Positions 7,914 to 17,481 are shown, counted from the first letter of the stretch. The stretch is 64,000 nucleotides of DNA from Hyphomicrobiales bacterium (GCA_900472605.1 UCJD01000012.1:248001-312000); one strand, 5' to 3'. Made by a program: numbers and translations. Notes: generated by a model not told the origin, from the letters alone.

Positions 7914-10085
7914 GTGACTGGATTGGGCAGCAAAGTGGCAAGACACCTTAGTTTCATGGAAGCGCTGGCAGCGACGGCAGTGGTGGGCGTATCGGTATCG
8001 GCTCCAGGCCAGTTGCGCGCTGAGGACGGCGATAGCGCAACGGCGCTTGCACCGATCACCGTTCAGGCCAAGGGCACGGAAGACCCCAAGGGACCGGTGA
8101 AAGGCTTTGTCGCGAAGACCAGTTCGACGGCGACCAAGACGGGAACCCCGCTGCTCGAGACCCAGCAATCCATCTCGGTCGTCACCACCGATCAGATCCG
8201 CGCCCAGGGCGCCGAAACGGTCGGGCAGGCGGTCGAATACACGCCGGGCGTTTCCGGCACGCCCTATGGCTCCGATCCGCGTTTCGATTCGCCGAGAATC
8301 CGCGGCTTCGACGGTCGCCAGTCGCAATATTTGAACGGCCTGAAGATGATGCGTACCGCCGGCGCGCCTGCGGTCGATCCTTATCAGTTGGAGCGCATCG
8401 AGGTTCTCAGAGGGCCGGCATCGGTCATGTACGGCCAGGGCAATCCCGGGGGGATGATCAATCTGATCAGCAAGCGGCCGGTCTTCGAGCGTTTCGGGGA
8501 AGTCGGCCTGCAGGCGGGAAGCTATGACACCTACGGCTCGTTCTTCGACGTCGGCGGTCCGGTCAGCGATGGCTCGGACTTCGCCTACCGTGTCACGGGA
8601 CTGGTGCGCGCCGCCGGCGCCCAGACCGACAATATCGACAACGACCGCTACTTCATCGCCTCGGCGCTGACATGGCAGCCTGATGACGACACGAAACTGA
8701 CGATCCTCACCAGCGTCCAGCATGACAACCCGAGCACCCCATCCAGCCTGCCTGCCCAGCTGACGCTGAACGCGACGGGCAATCGGCTCTCCCGCGATTT
8801 CTTCGTCGGCGATGAAAGCTTCGACCGTTCATCGCGGACGCTGACGAACCTTGGCTATGAATTCGAACATCGCCTGAACGACGTCTGGACCTTCCGCCAG
8901 AATGTTCGCTACTCCAATTTCGACTGGAATTACCAGGCACTCGGCATGGCCACGTCCGGTCTCGCCGCCGACGGCCGGACCATCAATCGAAATGCGACGT
9001 TCCAGGACGAAAATCTCAACACCTTCAACATCGACAACAGCTTCCTGGCCGAATTCGATACCGGCGATGTCGATCACAAGCTGCTGATGGGGCTCGACTA
9101 CCGATACTTCTCCAACGATGCCAGCACGCAGTTCTGGCGCGCGACGCCGATTGATGCGTTCAATCCTGTTTATGGCGGCCCGATCACGTTGACGTCGAAG
9201 ACGACGGACGCGCACGTCGTCTCCGACCTGCAGCAGCTCGGGATCTATATCCAGGACGAGATGTCCTACAACAATTGGCGCGCGACGCTCGGCCTTCGGC
9301 AGGATTGGGCGAGCACGACAGGCACGTCGCTGAACGGATTGAACAACGTCAAGCGCTCGCTCGACAAGGACGATCAGAAGCTGACCGGACGCGCCGGGCT
9401 GGGCTATGTCTTCGACAACGGCATTGCACCCTATATCAGCTACGCCACGTCATTTGAGCCGGTTCCGGTGCCCACGACCGGCCAGCTGCTGGACCCGACA
9501 ACCGGCAAGCAGGTGGAGATCGGCGTCAAGTATCAGCCCGAGGGCTGGAACGGCTTCTTCTCGGCGGCAGTCTTCGATCTTCGCCAGAGCAATGTCTCCA
9601 ACACGGTCGCTCTTCCCGGTGGCGGAACGACAATCGCGCAGATCGGCGAAGTCCATGCCAGAGGCGTGGAACTCGAAGGTGTGGCAAGTCTGACGGACGG
9701 GCTGGACCTGCATGCCGCCTACACGTACATGGACACGGAAATTCTGGGGCGAACGGACAATGGCAAGCGCCTGGACAACGTTCCGACAAACGCGGCAAGC
9801 CTTTGGCTCGATTATACCTTCCAGGAGGGAAGCGATCTCGATGGCTTCGGGATTGGCGGTGGCGTGAGATATGTGGGGCAACGCTATGGCGATACCGCCA
9901 ATACTTTCGATCTCGGTGGTGTCGCGCTTCTCGACGCGGCGATCCGCTACAAGAAGGATGGCGTTACCGCGTCGCTCAACCTCAAGAACATTGCGGACAA
10001 GAACTATGTCTCAAGCTGCTCCTCGTTCGGCTGCACCTATGGTGATGGTCGCACCGTCATGGCCAGATTGAGTTTTGCCTGGTAG
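7914..10085 (+). CDS. fhuA: TonB-dependent hydroxamate-type siderophore receptor
   Basis: A 723-residue outer-membrane receptor. After a signal-like segment there is a TonB box (Ala-Pro-Ile-Thr-Val-Gln-Ala) near residue 45, a plug domain (Thr-Pro-Gly-Val, Arg-Gly-Phe, Leu-Arg-Gly-Pro-Ala-Ser-Val-Met-Tyr-Gly-Gln-Gly-Asn-Pro-Gly-Gly), then a beta-barrel ending in Trp. The paired cysteines near the C-terminus (Ser-Ser-Cys-Ser-Ser-Phe-Gly-Cys-Thr-Tyr-Gly) resemble FhuA/FoxA-type ferric hydroxamate receptors. The start is GTG 7914; GTG 7935 and ATG 7956 are alternatives, as no clear ribosome site decides. FhuD and FhuB genes follow directly. The exact siderophore is not known. Confidence 0.9.
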   Translation: MTGLGSKVARHLSFMEALAATAVVGVSVSAPGQLRAEDGDSATALAPITVQAKGTEDPKGPVKGFVAKTSSTATKTGTPLLETQQSISVVTTDQIRAQGAETVGQAVEYTPGVSGTPYGSDPRFDSPRIRGFDGRQSQYLNGLKMMRTAGAPAVDPYQLERIEVLRGPASVMYGQGNPGGMINLISKRPVFERFGEVGLQAGSYDTYGSFFDVGGPVSDGSDFAYRVTGLVRAAGAQTDNIDNDRYFIASALTWQPDDDTKLTILTSVQHDNPSTPSSLPAQLTLNATGNRLSRDFFVGDESFDRSSRTLTNLGYEFEHRLNDVWTFRQNVRYSNFDWNYQALGMATSGLAADGRTINRNATFQDENLNTFNIDNSFLAEFDTGDVDHKLLMGLDYRYFSNDASTQFWRATPIDAFNPVYGGPITLTSKTTDAHVVSDLQQLGIYIQDEMSYNNWRATLGLRQDWASTTGTSLNGLNNVKRSLDKDDQKLTGRAGLGYVFDNGIAPYISYATSFEPVPVPTTGQLLDPTTGKQVEIGVKYQPEGWNGFFSAAVFDLRQSNVSNTVALPGGGTTIAQIGEVHARGVELEGVASLTDGLDLHAAYTYMDTEILGRTDNGKRLDNVPTNAASLWLDYTFQEGSDLDGFGIGGGVRYVGQRYGDTANTFDLGGVALLDAAIRYKKDGVTASLNLKNIADKNYVSSCSSFGCTYGDGRTVMARLSFAW

Positions 10086-10105
10086 GCGGCAGATAAAGTG
10101 GGCGA

Positions 10106-11011
10106 ATGATTTCAGACAATTCCAATAGATCAGCTCTGATGGGGCGGCGGCAGGCTCTTGGCCTGCTCGCTGCCCTTGCCGTTGCATGGGATGCAAAGGC
10201 GGCCGAACCGCCAAGCCGCATCGCGGCGATCGACTGGGCGATGCTCGAAACCCTGATGGCGCTCGGCGTGACCCCGATCGCGGCCACCGAGCTCCTTCAA
10301 TTTCGCAGCGACGCCGTCGAGCCGAAGATTCCGTCTTCCGTCGTCGATCTCGGCCTGCGCGGCTCGCCCAACTTCGAGCTTCTCCACCTGCTGAAGCCCG
10401 AGCTCATCCTGATCTCGCCCTTCTATGTCAGGCATCAGCCGGCGCTTGAGGCGATTGCTCCGGTCTACTCACTGCCCTTTTATGTCCAGGGCGAGCCGCC
10501 CTATGCCAAGGCGCTCAACGCGATCTCGCAATTGGGCGGTCTGCTTGGTCGCGCGGATGCCGCATCCAGCGTGCTGGCCGATCAGGACACGCTGCTGGCG
10601 GGGCTTCGCGAGCAGCTTGCTCCGTTCGCGGCGCGGCCGACCTACATCATCAATATCGGCGATTCCCGTCACTTCCGCGCTTTCGGCGCCGACAGCATGT
10701 TTGGAGATATCCTGCAGCGGCTTGGCCTGCCGAACGCCTGGACCGACCGATCGCGTTTCACCTTTGCAGCCCCGGTGCCCATGGAAAACCTCGCCGCCAA
10801 TCCCGAGGCGCGGATCGTCATCGTATCCGATATCCCCGTCGAGGCGCGCAGCAGCCTGCGCAACAGCATGATCTGGAAGTCTCTGAAGCCGGTAAAGGAA
10901 GGACGTGTCGTCAACATCGGCAACGTCAATCCCTATGGCGGCATCACCGCAGGACTTCGCTTTGCGCGGCTATTGAGCGAGGCGCTCTCCAACGGCGGAG
11001 AGACGCTTTGA
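10106..11011 (+). CDS. fhuD: FhuD-like siderophore-binding protein
   Basis: A 301-residue periplasmic binding protein of the iron-hydroxamate class. The N-terminus carries a twin-arginine-like signal (Gly-Arg-Arg-Gln-Ala-Leu, hydrophobic stretch, Ala-Lys-Ala-Ala cleavage near residue 33). E. coli FhuD is likewise exported by Tat. The mature part has the FhuD pattern Asp-Trp-Ala-Met-Leu-Glu-Thr-Leu-Met-Ala-Leu-Gly-Val-Thr-Pro and Leu-Lys-Pro-Glu-Leu-Ile-Leu. It hands ferric siderophore to the FhuB permease, whose TTG start overlaps this gene's stop. Confidence 0.9.
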   Translation: MISDNSNRSALMGRRQALGLLAALAVAWDAKAAEPPSRIAAIDWAMLETLMALGVTPIAATELLQFRSDAVEPKIPSSVVDLGLRGSPNFELLHLLKPELILISPFYVRHQPALEAIAPVYSLPFYVQGEPPYAKALNAISQLGGLLGRADAASSVLADQDTLLAGLREQLAPFAARPTYIINIGDSRHFRAFGADSMFGDILQRLGLPNAWTDRSRFTFAAPVPMENLAANPEARIVIVSDIPVEARSSLRNSMIWKSLKPVKEGRVVNIGNVNPYGGITAGLRFARLLSEALSNGGETL

Positions 11012-12975
11012 CGACGCGCACAGCCTGGATCTTCTTCGCCGCCGCGACCGCGCTTGCGGTCCTGCTCTTCCTGCGGCAGGCGCTCGCCTTCCTGCCGCTC
11101 GCCGCCTGGCCATCGCTGCCGCTTGCGCCCGATGGCATGACCACCGAGCAGATCATCCTGGCCTACGGTGTCTTTCCAAGAGCTGCAGTTGCCATACTGG
11201 CAGGCGCCGCCCTCGGCCTAGCCGGCGCCTTGTTGCAGCGCCTGCTCAGAAACCCGATCGCCGATCCCTCGACATTGGGTGTTTCGGCTGGTGCCCAGCT
11301 CGCCATTGTCACGACGACGCTGTTTTATCCGGCGATCCTCGATGGTTACCGCGCGCTGGTGGCGCTTGCGGGTGCCGCCGGCGCAACGGCGCTGGTCTTC
11401 ATGCTCGGCTGGCGCCGCAGCTTCGATCCGGTCACGATGGTCGTCTCCGGCCTGCTCGTCGGCATCACCTGTGGTGCCTTGTCGGCCGCGATGACGCTGT
11501 CTCAGGGCGAGTATCTCATGTCCTTGGTGACGTGGAACGGCGGTGCGCTCGGCCAGCAGGATTGGTCCGTCGCCTCGACACTGGCGCTCGAATTGCTTGC
11601 GGGCATCGCCGCCAGCATCCTGCTGCTTCGGCCGCTGGCGCTGTTTGGTCTCGGCGATAGCGGCGCGAAGTCGCTCGGCGTCGGGCTCGTTGGCATACGC
11701 GTGGCGGTGGCGGTGATCGCGGTGGGGCTGGCGGCGGGTGTCGCGGCGAGCGTCGGTCTGGTGAGTTTCGTCGGTCTCGCCGGCCCGGCCTTGGTGCGCG
11801 GCCTTGGCGTCAGGAAACCGCATGCCATCATCCTCGCATCGCCGATCGCAGGCGGTGTGTTGCTCTGGCTGTGCGATGGCCTGGTGCAATTCCTTGGCTC
11901 CACCACCAGCGAGACGTTTCCAACCGGCGCGATGACAGCCCTGATCGGCGGTCCGCTGCTGCTCTGGTTGCTGCCGAAGGTGAAGCCGGTCGAGTTGCAT
12001 GACGAGCGCGCGCATGTGGCCGCAGCAAGGGCGCCGCGCACATGGTTGATCCTGCTTATCGCTGTCCTGCCGGCGATCGCTTTACTGGTACTTTTCCTGG
12101 CGCGGACGCCTGCCGGGTTCACATGGCTTTCGGCGCACGACTTCACCGATCTGCTGCCGATGCGTTGGCCACGGCTTCTGGCGTCAGCGGCGGCGGGCAG
12201 CTTGCTTGCGGTCGCGGGCACCATTCTACAACGGCTGACGGGCAATCCGATGGCTAGCCCTGAGGTCTTGGGGGTCAGCGGCGGCGCCGGTGTCGGCTTT
12301 GCAGCGGCTATCACCATCGTGCCGGCTGCCGGTGTCGCCGAGCTTTTCGCCGGAGCGGGCATCGGCTCCATGATCGTCATGATCATCGTCATCGCCTTCG
12401 CCAGCCGGCGTCAGCTATCGCCGGAACGACTGCTGCTGGCCGGGATCGCCGTCAGTTCGCTGACGTCAGCAATTCTGGCGGCGCTGCTGGCGATCGGCGA
12501 TCAGCGCTCATGGCAGATCCTGTCCTGGCTTGGCGGCTCATCCAATACGGCAACGCCGGCATCATCGACGGTGTTGGCGGTTCTGGCGATCGCCTGTACC
12601 GGCATCGTGCTTTTCTTCACGCGCTGGCTGACGATCCTGCCGCTCGGCAGCGCGGTGCCGGTAGCGCTCGGCGTGCCGGTGCGCTCGGCGCGCACTGCGA
12701 TGATCTTCGTTGCCGGGCTTGCGACCGGCGCGGCTTCGCTTCTCGTCGGCCCCTTGAGTTTCGTCGGGCTGATGGGACCGCATATCGCCCACCGCGCGGG
12801 ATTCATAAAACCGGCGCATCAGCTTCTGGCGTCATCGGCGATCGGCGCTCTGTTGATGATCATCGCCGACCTCGGTGCGCGCACGGCGACCTTCCCCTAC
12901 GAGCTGCCGCTGGGGCTATTCGCGGCGCTCGCCGGCGCGCCCTATCTCGTCTGGCTCATCGCCATCCGGCGGTGA
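11008..12975 (+). CDS. fhuB: FhuB-like double-length siderophore permease
   Basis: A 655-residue inner-membrane protein made of two tandem FecCD-type permease halves, as in E. coli FhuB (about 660 residues). Each half contains a family motif: Leu-Leu-Arg-Asn-Pro-Ile-Ala-Asp-Pro-Ser-Thr-Leu-Gly-Val-Ser-Ala-Gly-Ala near residue 80 and Leu-Thr-Gly-Asn-Pro-Met-Ala-Ser-Pro-Glu-Val-Leu-Gly-Val-Ser-Gly-Gly-Ala near residue 415. It starts with TTG overlapping the FhuD stop, preceded by a GGAG site. No FhuC-type ATPase gene follows: the next gene is convergent and begins 3 bases later. Confidence 0.93.
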   Translation: MTTRTAWIFFAAATALAVLLFLRQALAFLPLAAWPSLPLAPDGMTTEQIILAYGVFPRAAVAILAGAALGLAGALLQRLLRNPIADPSTLGVSAGAQLAIVTTTLFYPAILDGYRALVALAGAAGATALVFMLGWRRSFDPVTMVVSGLLVGITCGALSAAMTLSQGEYLMSLVTWNGGALGQQDWSVASTLALELLAGIAASILLLRPLALFGLGDSGAKSLGVGLVGIRVAVAVIAVGLAAGVAASVGLVSFVGLAGPALVRGLGVRKPHAIILASPIAGGVLLWLCDGLVQFLGSTTSETFPTGAMTALIGGPLLLWLLPKVKPVELHDERAHVAAARAPRTWLILLIAVLPAIALLVLFLARTPAGFTWLSAHDFTDLLPMRWPRLLASAAAGSLLAVAGTILQRLTGNPMASPEVLGVSGGAGVGFAAAITIVPAAGVAELFAGAGIGSMIVMIIVIAFASRRQLSPERLLLAGIAVSSLTSAILAALLAIGDQRSWQILSWLGGSSNTATPASSTVLAVLAIACTGIVLFFTRWLTILPLGSAVPVALGVPVRSARTAMIFVAGLATGAASLLVGPLSFVGLMGPHIAHRAGFIKPAHQLLASSAIGALLMIIADLGARTATFPYELPLGLFAALAGAPYLVWLIAIRR

Positions 12976-12978
12976 GCG

Positions 12979-14040
12979 TCAAGGTAGCGTCGGAGGCATC
13001 GCAACGCCCAGCCGCTCGGCATGGCCGCGTAGCGAGTCGATAATCCCAGGAAACAGCCGGACTCCATCGGCAAGCGCGCTGCGCTTGCGCGCCAGCCCAT
13101 TTTCACCGGGCAGACGAACGCGTTCGACGCCGGGGCGGGGCGGATTGTCGTGGCAGGCATCGACAAGCCACCCTGTCTGGCGCAGGAACGCTTCGCGGCC
13201 ACCGAAGGCGGCCGGGTCGAACACCTGGACCGTCACGGCGGCATTCGTCCCCTTCGGCGCATCGGCGCGGCCATAGCCCGATAGCGCCTGCGTGAAGGCT
13301 TCGACGTGCAGCGCCATGCCGTATCCCTTCTGGCCGTGGTCCAGCCCGCCGGTCGGCAGAAGCGTGCCACCGCGTTCGATCACTTGCGGGTCGCGGCTGG
13401 GGTTGCCGTCTTCGTCCATCAGCCACTCGTGCTCGTACTGCCGGCCTTCCCGGAGTAAGCGCTGCGCCATGTTGACCGTGGTGATCGAGGCGCTGATATC
13501 GATCAGGATCGGATCGCCCGACGTCGGGATGCCGTGCGCCACGGGGTTGGGCGTGTAGACGCCCTTGCGGCCGCCGAATGGCGCGACCTGCGCGCCCGAA
13601 GGGCTCGAGCTTGCAACGCTCACCATGTAGCCCCGGTCGGTGGCGATCGACAGATAGGCGGCAAGGCAGCCGATATGGTGGCTGTTTGCGATGGTGATCG
13701 TCGCCGTGCCGTATGTTTCGGCTCGATCGCAGGCGAGTTTGACCGCTTGCGACGTCAGCCACGCGCCTGGCAGGCGTTTGCCAGCCCAGGCAACCGCAGG
13801 CCCACGGTCGGATATCACGTCGGGGTCGCCCTCGCGCGTCATCACGCCGTCGGCGATGCTCTGCAGATACCAGCCGGCGAGCGCCAGGCCATGGGTCGTG
13901 TGTCCCATCAAGTCTGCTTCGACGAGATAGCGAGCCACGGCCTCGGCCTTGCCGTCCTCAAGTCCGGCAGCCGTGTACAGGTCTATTGCAAAACTGCGCA
14001 GCGCGTCAGGCGCATAGCGGATATCGTTGGTGTCGCTCAC
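12979..14040 (-). CDS. Ldh2/malate dehydrogenase-family NAD(P) oxidoreductase
   Basis: A 353-residue member of the malate/L-lactate dehydrogenase (Ldh2, YiaK, AllD, ComC) family, which oxidises or reduces 2-hydroxy acids with NAD(P). Family blocks include Ala-Asp-Leu-Met-Gly-His-Thr-Thr-His-Gly (the His pair near residues 47-50), Asn-Ser-His-His-Ile-Gly and Asp-His-Gly-Gln-Lys-Gly-Tyr-Gly near residue 235. It is the last gene of a minus-strand operon with a 2-hydroxyacid dehydrogenase, PdxA2 and an iron alcohol dehydrogenase, so a sugar-acid substrate is likely. It converges on fhuB. Confidence 0.88.
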   Translation of the reverse strand: MSDTNDIRYAPDALRSFAIDLYTAAGLEDGKAEAVARYLVEADLMGHTTHGLALAGWYLQSIADGVMTREGDPDVISDRGPAVAWAGKRLPGAWLTSQAVKLACDRAETYGTATITIANSHHIGCLAAYLSIATDRGYMVSVASSSPSGAQVAPFGGRKGVYTPNPVAHGIPTSGDPILIDISASITTVNMAQRLLREGRQYEHEWLMDEDGNPSRDPQVIERGGTLLPTGGLDHGQKGYGMALHVEAFTQALSGYGRADAPKGTNAAVTVQVFDPAAFGGREAFLRQTGWLVDACHDNPPRPGVERVRLPGENGLARKRSALADGVRLFPGIIDSLRGHAERLGVAMPPTLP

Positions 14041-14075
14041 CAGTCTCTCCGTCGGTTGTTGAAGCTGCGATGTGT

Positions 14076-15041
14076 TCAGCGTGCGAGAAACCGCGCTTCG
14101 AGCACTTTTCCATCGAGTGCATCCAGGACATTCCTTGCCGCCATCACCGATACCGCGCGCTTGGCGTCAACAGTCACGCCCGCCACATGCGGCGAAACCA
14201 GCGTGTTGGGCAGCTGGAACAGCGGATTGTCGATGCCGGGCGGCTCGCGCTCGAAGCTGTCGAGGCCAGCGCCGGCGAGATGGCCATCCTGCAGCGCGCG
14301 AACAAGCGCTGCTTCGTCGACGACCTCGCCTCGCGCGGTGTTGATCAGTAGCGCGCCGGGTCTCATCAGCCCGATCCGGCGGGCATCGATGAGCTTGTTC
14401 GTCTCCGGCGTCAACGGACAGTGCAGGCTGACAATATCTGACGACGCAAGCAGCGTATCCAGATCGGTCTCGCGCCGGATACCCGAGGCAAAGGCGCTTT
14501 CGGCTGTATGCGGATCGAAGGCGATGACCTCCATGCCGATGGCGCCAGCCATTTTCGCGAGTGTCTGGCCGATGAAGCCGAAGCCGACGACGCCGAGCGT
14601 CTGGCCGCGCAACTCGCGACCCTGATACTGGTTCTTGTCCCAGATGCCGTCGCGGATCAGTGCATCCTGTCGCAGCAGATCCTTGGCAAGCGTCATGATC
14701 ATGGCGAGCGCGTGTTCGGCGACCGAATGGCCGTTGCTGCCTGTTGTCATCGATACCGGGATGCCGAGCGCGGTGGCGGCGGCGACGTCGATGTCATTGG
14801 TCCCGACGCCGTGCTTGGCGATATGCTTGAGCCGTCCGCCCGCCTGCATCTCCTCCGGACCCAGCTTGTCGGTGAGCAGGCGGATGATGACCGCATCCGG
14901 CCTGTGGGCTGTCATGATGTCGATCACGGCCTGTCGGTCGAGATAGGGCTCCGTCGTCACGACCGTGACGCCAGCTTCAACCAGCAAGGCAAATCCTTCC
15001 GGCGCCAACTGGCCGCCGAGAACGATAACCGTCTTGTCCAT
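14076..15041 (-). CDS. D-2-hydroxyacid dehydrogenase (SerA/GhrB-like)
   Basis: A 321-residue NAD-dependent 2-hydroxyacid dehydrogenase. It shows the Rossmann motif Gly-Val-Val-Gly-Phe-Gly-Phe-Ile-Gly near residue 145, the catalytic Arg in Asn-Thr-Ala-Arg-Gly-Glu-Val-Val-Asp-Glu, Glu in Gly-Leu-Asp-Ser-Phe-Glu-Arg-Glu-Pro-Pro and His in Val-Ser-Pro-His-Val-Ala-Gly. It is short, with no ACT domain, so it is not a full-length SerA. It lies between PdxA2 and the Ldh2-type enzyme in the sugar-acid operon, with gaps of 35 and 73 bases. Confidence 0.9.
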   Translation of the reverse strand: MDKTVIVLGGQLAPEGFALLVEAGVTVVTTEPYLDRQAVIDIMTAHRPDAVIIRLLTDKLGPEEMQAGGRLKHIAKHGVGTNDIDVAAATALGIPVSMTTGSNGHSVAEHALAMIMTLAKDLLRQDALIRDGIWDKNQYQGRELRGQTLGVVGFGFIGQTLAKMAGAIGMEVIAFDPHTAESAFASGIRRETDLDTLLASSDIVSLHCPLTPETNKLIDARRIGLMRPGALLINTARGEVVDEAALVRALQDGHLAGAGLDSFEREPPGIDNPLFQLPNTLVSPHVAGVTVDAKRAVSVMAARNVLDALDGKVLEARFLAR

Positions 15042-15114
15042 TGCTCATCTCCTCCCGAGAGAATGGCAGGCCTCGGCGCGTGGTGTTGCCGAGAGCTTCA
15101 GATCTCCGTCCGGA

Positions 15115-16104
15115 TCAGGCTGCCTCACGACGCGGCGAGCGGGCCATCAGTCTGGCATAGGCGATCGCCGAAAGCATGTTGACGTGATTGGCCTTGCCGG
15201 TGCCGGCGATGTCGAAGGCTGTGCCGTGGTCCACGGACACGCGATCGATCGGCAGGCCGAGCGATACGTTGACGGCCGTCTCGAACGCCACGAGCTTGAT
15301 CGGGATATGCCCCTGGTCATGATATTGCGCGATCACCAGATCGAAGGCGCCGTTATAGGCGCGGGCGAACACGGTATCAGCCGAGATCGGGCCAACGACG
15401 TCGATGCCCTTGGCCTGCGCCAGTTCGACGGCGGGCGCCAGGAATTCGGTGTCCTCGGTACCGAACAGGCCGTTTTCGCCGCAATGCGGGTTGAGGCCGG
15501 CAACAGCGATACGGGCTTTCTTGCCAAGCCGCAGGAAATGCTTGTGCCCGGCCTCGATGGTGGCCAGCACGCGCTCGGTGCGCGCCCGCTCGATCGCACC
15601 CTTCAGCGAGATGTGCGTGGAGACATGGATAGTGTTCAGACGCTCTGAGGCGAGCAGCATGAATGAACTCTTAGAGCCGGTCAGGTGTGCCAGAAGACCC
15701 GTATGGCCGTCGAAGTGATGGCCGGCGAGGTTCATCGCCTCCTTGTTGATCGGCGCGGTCACAATGACATCGGCCTCGCCGGACATCGCAAGCTCGACGG
15801 CACGGGTGATGTAACGAACCGACGCATCGCCCGCGACCGGGCTGACCTTGCCGATCTCGGGGAGGGCAGCGCCCAGATCCACTTCGTCGACGGCAATCTT
15901 GCCCTCACCGGCGGCGCCGGACAGCGCGAACCGCAGCCCCGTCTCGGCTGAGCGATTGGCGCGCTCGAGCGCCTCGGTGTTGCCAACAATGACGAAATCG
16001 CGGCGCTCGATCTCGGGCAATGCCGCCAGCGCCTTGACGATCACTTCGGGGCCGACACCAGCAGGATCACCCAGCGTCACCGCGACTTTTGCATTTCTGT
16101 CCAT
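15115..16104 (-). CDS. pdxA2: PdxA2-type 4-phosphate dehydrogenase for four-carbon acids
   Basis: A 329-residue PdxA-family dehydrogenase. Landmarks are [11 protein letters not shown] at the N-terminus, metal-binding histidines in His-Phe-Asp-Gly-His-Thr-Gly and [16 protein letters not shown] and the C-terminal His-Gly-Thr-Ala-Phe-Asp-Ile-Ala-Gly. PdxA proper oxidises 4-phosphohydroxythreonine for vitamin B6. PdxA2 paralogues act in D-threonate catabolism, converting D-threonate 4-phosphate to dihydroxyacetone phosphate after phosphorylation by a DUF1537 kinase. Operon context and the DUF1537 kinase at 25729 favour the catabolic role here. Confidence 0.88.
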   Translation of the reverse strand: MDRNAKVAVTLGDPAGVGPEVIVKALAALPEIERRDFVIVGNTEALERANRSAETGLRFALSGAAGEGKIAVDEVDLGAALPEIGKVSPVAGDASVRYITRAVELAMSGEADVIVTAPINKEAMNLAGHHFDGHTGLLAHLTGSKSSFMLLASERLNTIHVSTHISLKGAIERARTERVLATIEAGHKHFLRLGKKARIAVAGLNPHCGENGLFGTEDTEFLAPAVELAQAKGIDVVGPISADTVFARAYNGAFDLVIAQYHDQGHIPIKLVAFETAVNVSLGLPIDRVSVDHGTAFDIAGTGKANHVNMLSAIAYARLMARSPRREAA

Positions 16105-16134
16105 CCGTCACATTCCTTATCGGGTCAAACGCAC

Positions 16135-17268
16135 CTAGTAGGCGGCTTCGTATATCGAACGTATGTCGGCACGCGCGAGATCGCGCGGGTTGTTGTCGAG
16201 GAGACGGCGAATGGCGAAAGCATCATCCGCCATGGCATCGAGATCGCTATCCGGCACGCCGAGCGCCGAGAGCTTCATCTCGATGCCGAGATCGGCGCAG
16301 AAGGAATAGGCCGCGTCGAAGACCGACTGTACGTCGTCGGATGTCTTTCGGCCGAGCGCATCCATCACCGCCCGCGTCTTTTCCGGGACCGACGGCGTGT
16401 TGAAGGCCAGCACATGCGGGAAGATCAGCGCGTTCGCAGCACCATGCGCGATATGCCAGCGCGTGCCGAGTGGATAGGCCAGCGCGTGACCGCCGGCGGT
16501 GTTGACCGGCCCGAGACAGAAGCCGCCGTAGAGCGAGGCCAGCGCGAGCCCGGCGCGGGCCTCAGCATCGGCGCCATCCTTGACGGCGCGCGCAAGATAT
16601 TTTCCGACCAGCCGCGTCCCCTCGATCGCGTAGAGGTCGATCATCGGATGCGCCTTGCGGTTGGTGAAGGCCTCGACGCAATGCGCCATTGCATCGACAC
16701 CGGTGGCCGCCGTCGTGCGGGCGGGAACGGTGAAGGTCAGTGCCGGGTCGATGACGGCGATATCGGCCAGCATGTGAATGCTCTCGACGGCGAGCTTGGC
16801 CATTGTTTCGGGATCGGTCACCAGCGCGCGAATGCCCGCCTCGCTTCCCGTGCCAGCCGTTGTCGGCACTTGCGCCAGTGCGACGCGGCGCGGGCCGTGA
16901 ACCTTGTTCGGGCCAACGACCTCGCGCAGCGTCTGCGACGAGCCGGCAAGCACCGCAGCAAGCTTTGCAAGATCCATGGCGCTGCCGCCGCCGAAGCCGA
17001 CAATTAGTTGCGAATCCGCCGCATTGGCGGCCGCGAGCACTTTCTCGAGATTGGCGGTATCCGGCTCCGGCGTCACATCCGCGAAGACCGTGATTTCACC
17101 CTTGAGGCCGAGTGTGTCGACGCGCGTGGCGTTGAATGCGTCGGAGATAACGAGGATGCGGGCATAGCCCTTGTCGCTCGCCCATTTGCCCAGGCGCTCC
17201 GCCGTCCCCACGCCGAACTCGATGATTTCGGGCCTGATGATTGTGATAGGCGAATCCAAGCTGACCAC
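16135..17268 (-). CDS. iron-containing alcohol dehydrogenase
   Basis: A 377-residue group III (Fe-ADH) dehydrogenase. The NAD-binding Gly-Phe-Gly-Gly-Gly-Ser-Ala-Met-Asp segment near residue 95 and the metal-binding cluster Asp-Ala-Met-Ala-His-Cys-Val-Glu-Ala-Phe followed by His-Ala-Leu-Ala-Tyr-Pro-Leu-Gly and Ile-Ala-His-Gly are visible. It is the first gene of the four-gene minus-strand operon. The upstream region carries a candidate promoter overlapped by a putative regulator site (17318-17332). The substrate could be a polyol or aldehyde linked to four-carbon sugar acids, which is inference from context. Confidence 0.9.
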   Translation of the reverse strand: MVSLDSPITIIRPEIIEFGVGTAERLGKWASDKGYARILVISDAFNATRVDTLGLKGEITVFADVTPEPDTANLEKVLAAANAADSQLIVGFGGGSAMDLAKLAAVLAGSSQTLREVVGPNKVHGPRRVALAQVPTTAGTGSEAGIRALVTDPETMAKLAVESIHMLADIAVIDPALTFTVPARTTAATGVDAMAHCVEAFTNRKAHPMIDLYAIEGTRLVGKYLARAVKDGADAEARAGLALASLYGGFCLGPVNTAGGHALAYPLGTRWHIAHGAANALIFPHVLAFNTPSVPEKTRAVMDALGRKTSDDVQSVFDAAYSFCADLGIEMKLSALGVPDSDLDAMADDAFAIRRLLDNNPRDLARADIRSIYEAAY

Positions 17269-17317
17269 CGGATTACTCCTCCCCTGCGGTATCGCGGCAT
17301 TTGTTCGTGCCGCTAAG

Positions 17318-17332
17318 ATGTAAATTTGTTAT
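17318..17332 (-). promoter_or_regulatory. putative FCD/GntR operator O1 over a candidate -10 box
   Basis: ATGTAAATTTGTTAT matches the reverse complement of the site at 19915-19929 in 12 of 15 positions, and 9 of 15 with the perfect dyad at 19807-19821. On the minus strand it overlaps TATAAC (17328-17333), which with TTGCCA (17349-17354, 15-base spacing) is a candidate promoter for the iron-dehydrogenase operon. A repressor bound here would block that promoter. Site and promoter are predictions from sequence. Confidence 0.45.
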
Positions 17333-17458
17333 ACCAGCTCTCTTCCGTTGGCAAGCTTGGACATCGTGTTTGGCTGGAAAAATGCCTTCTGCTGCCGTGT
17401 CTCAGCAATCGTGTCGGCTAATTAGGCTTTTTATCATGTTGATATATTTCGATTAAAT

Positions 17459-17481
17459 GGCGAGAGATGAAATCTCTCGCC
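17459..17481. terminator. perfect 10-bp hairpin in the 349-base intergenic region
   Basis: GGCGAGAGAT-GAA-ATCTCTCGCC forms a perfect stem with a three-base loop. On the minus strand it is followed by ATTTAAT. It lies 137 bases after the stop of the sialidase-like gene, and is a plausible terminator for the dapA-sialidase transcript. The rest of 17269-17617 holds another hairpin, the promoter/operator of the next operon and no coding potential that I can see. Confidence 0.5.

Noticed and set aside
15115..16104. PdxA as a vitamin B6 biosynthetic enzyme
   Set aside because: The gene is inside a catabolic operon with hydroxyacid dehydrogenases and near a DUF1537 kinase, whereas biosynthetic pdxA is usually elsewhere (often beside ksgA and surA).
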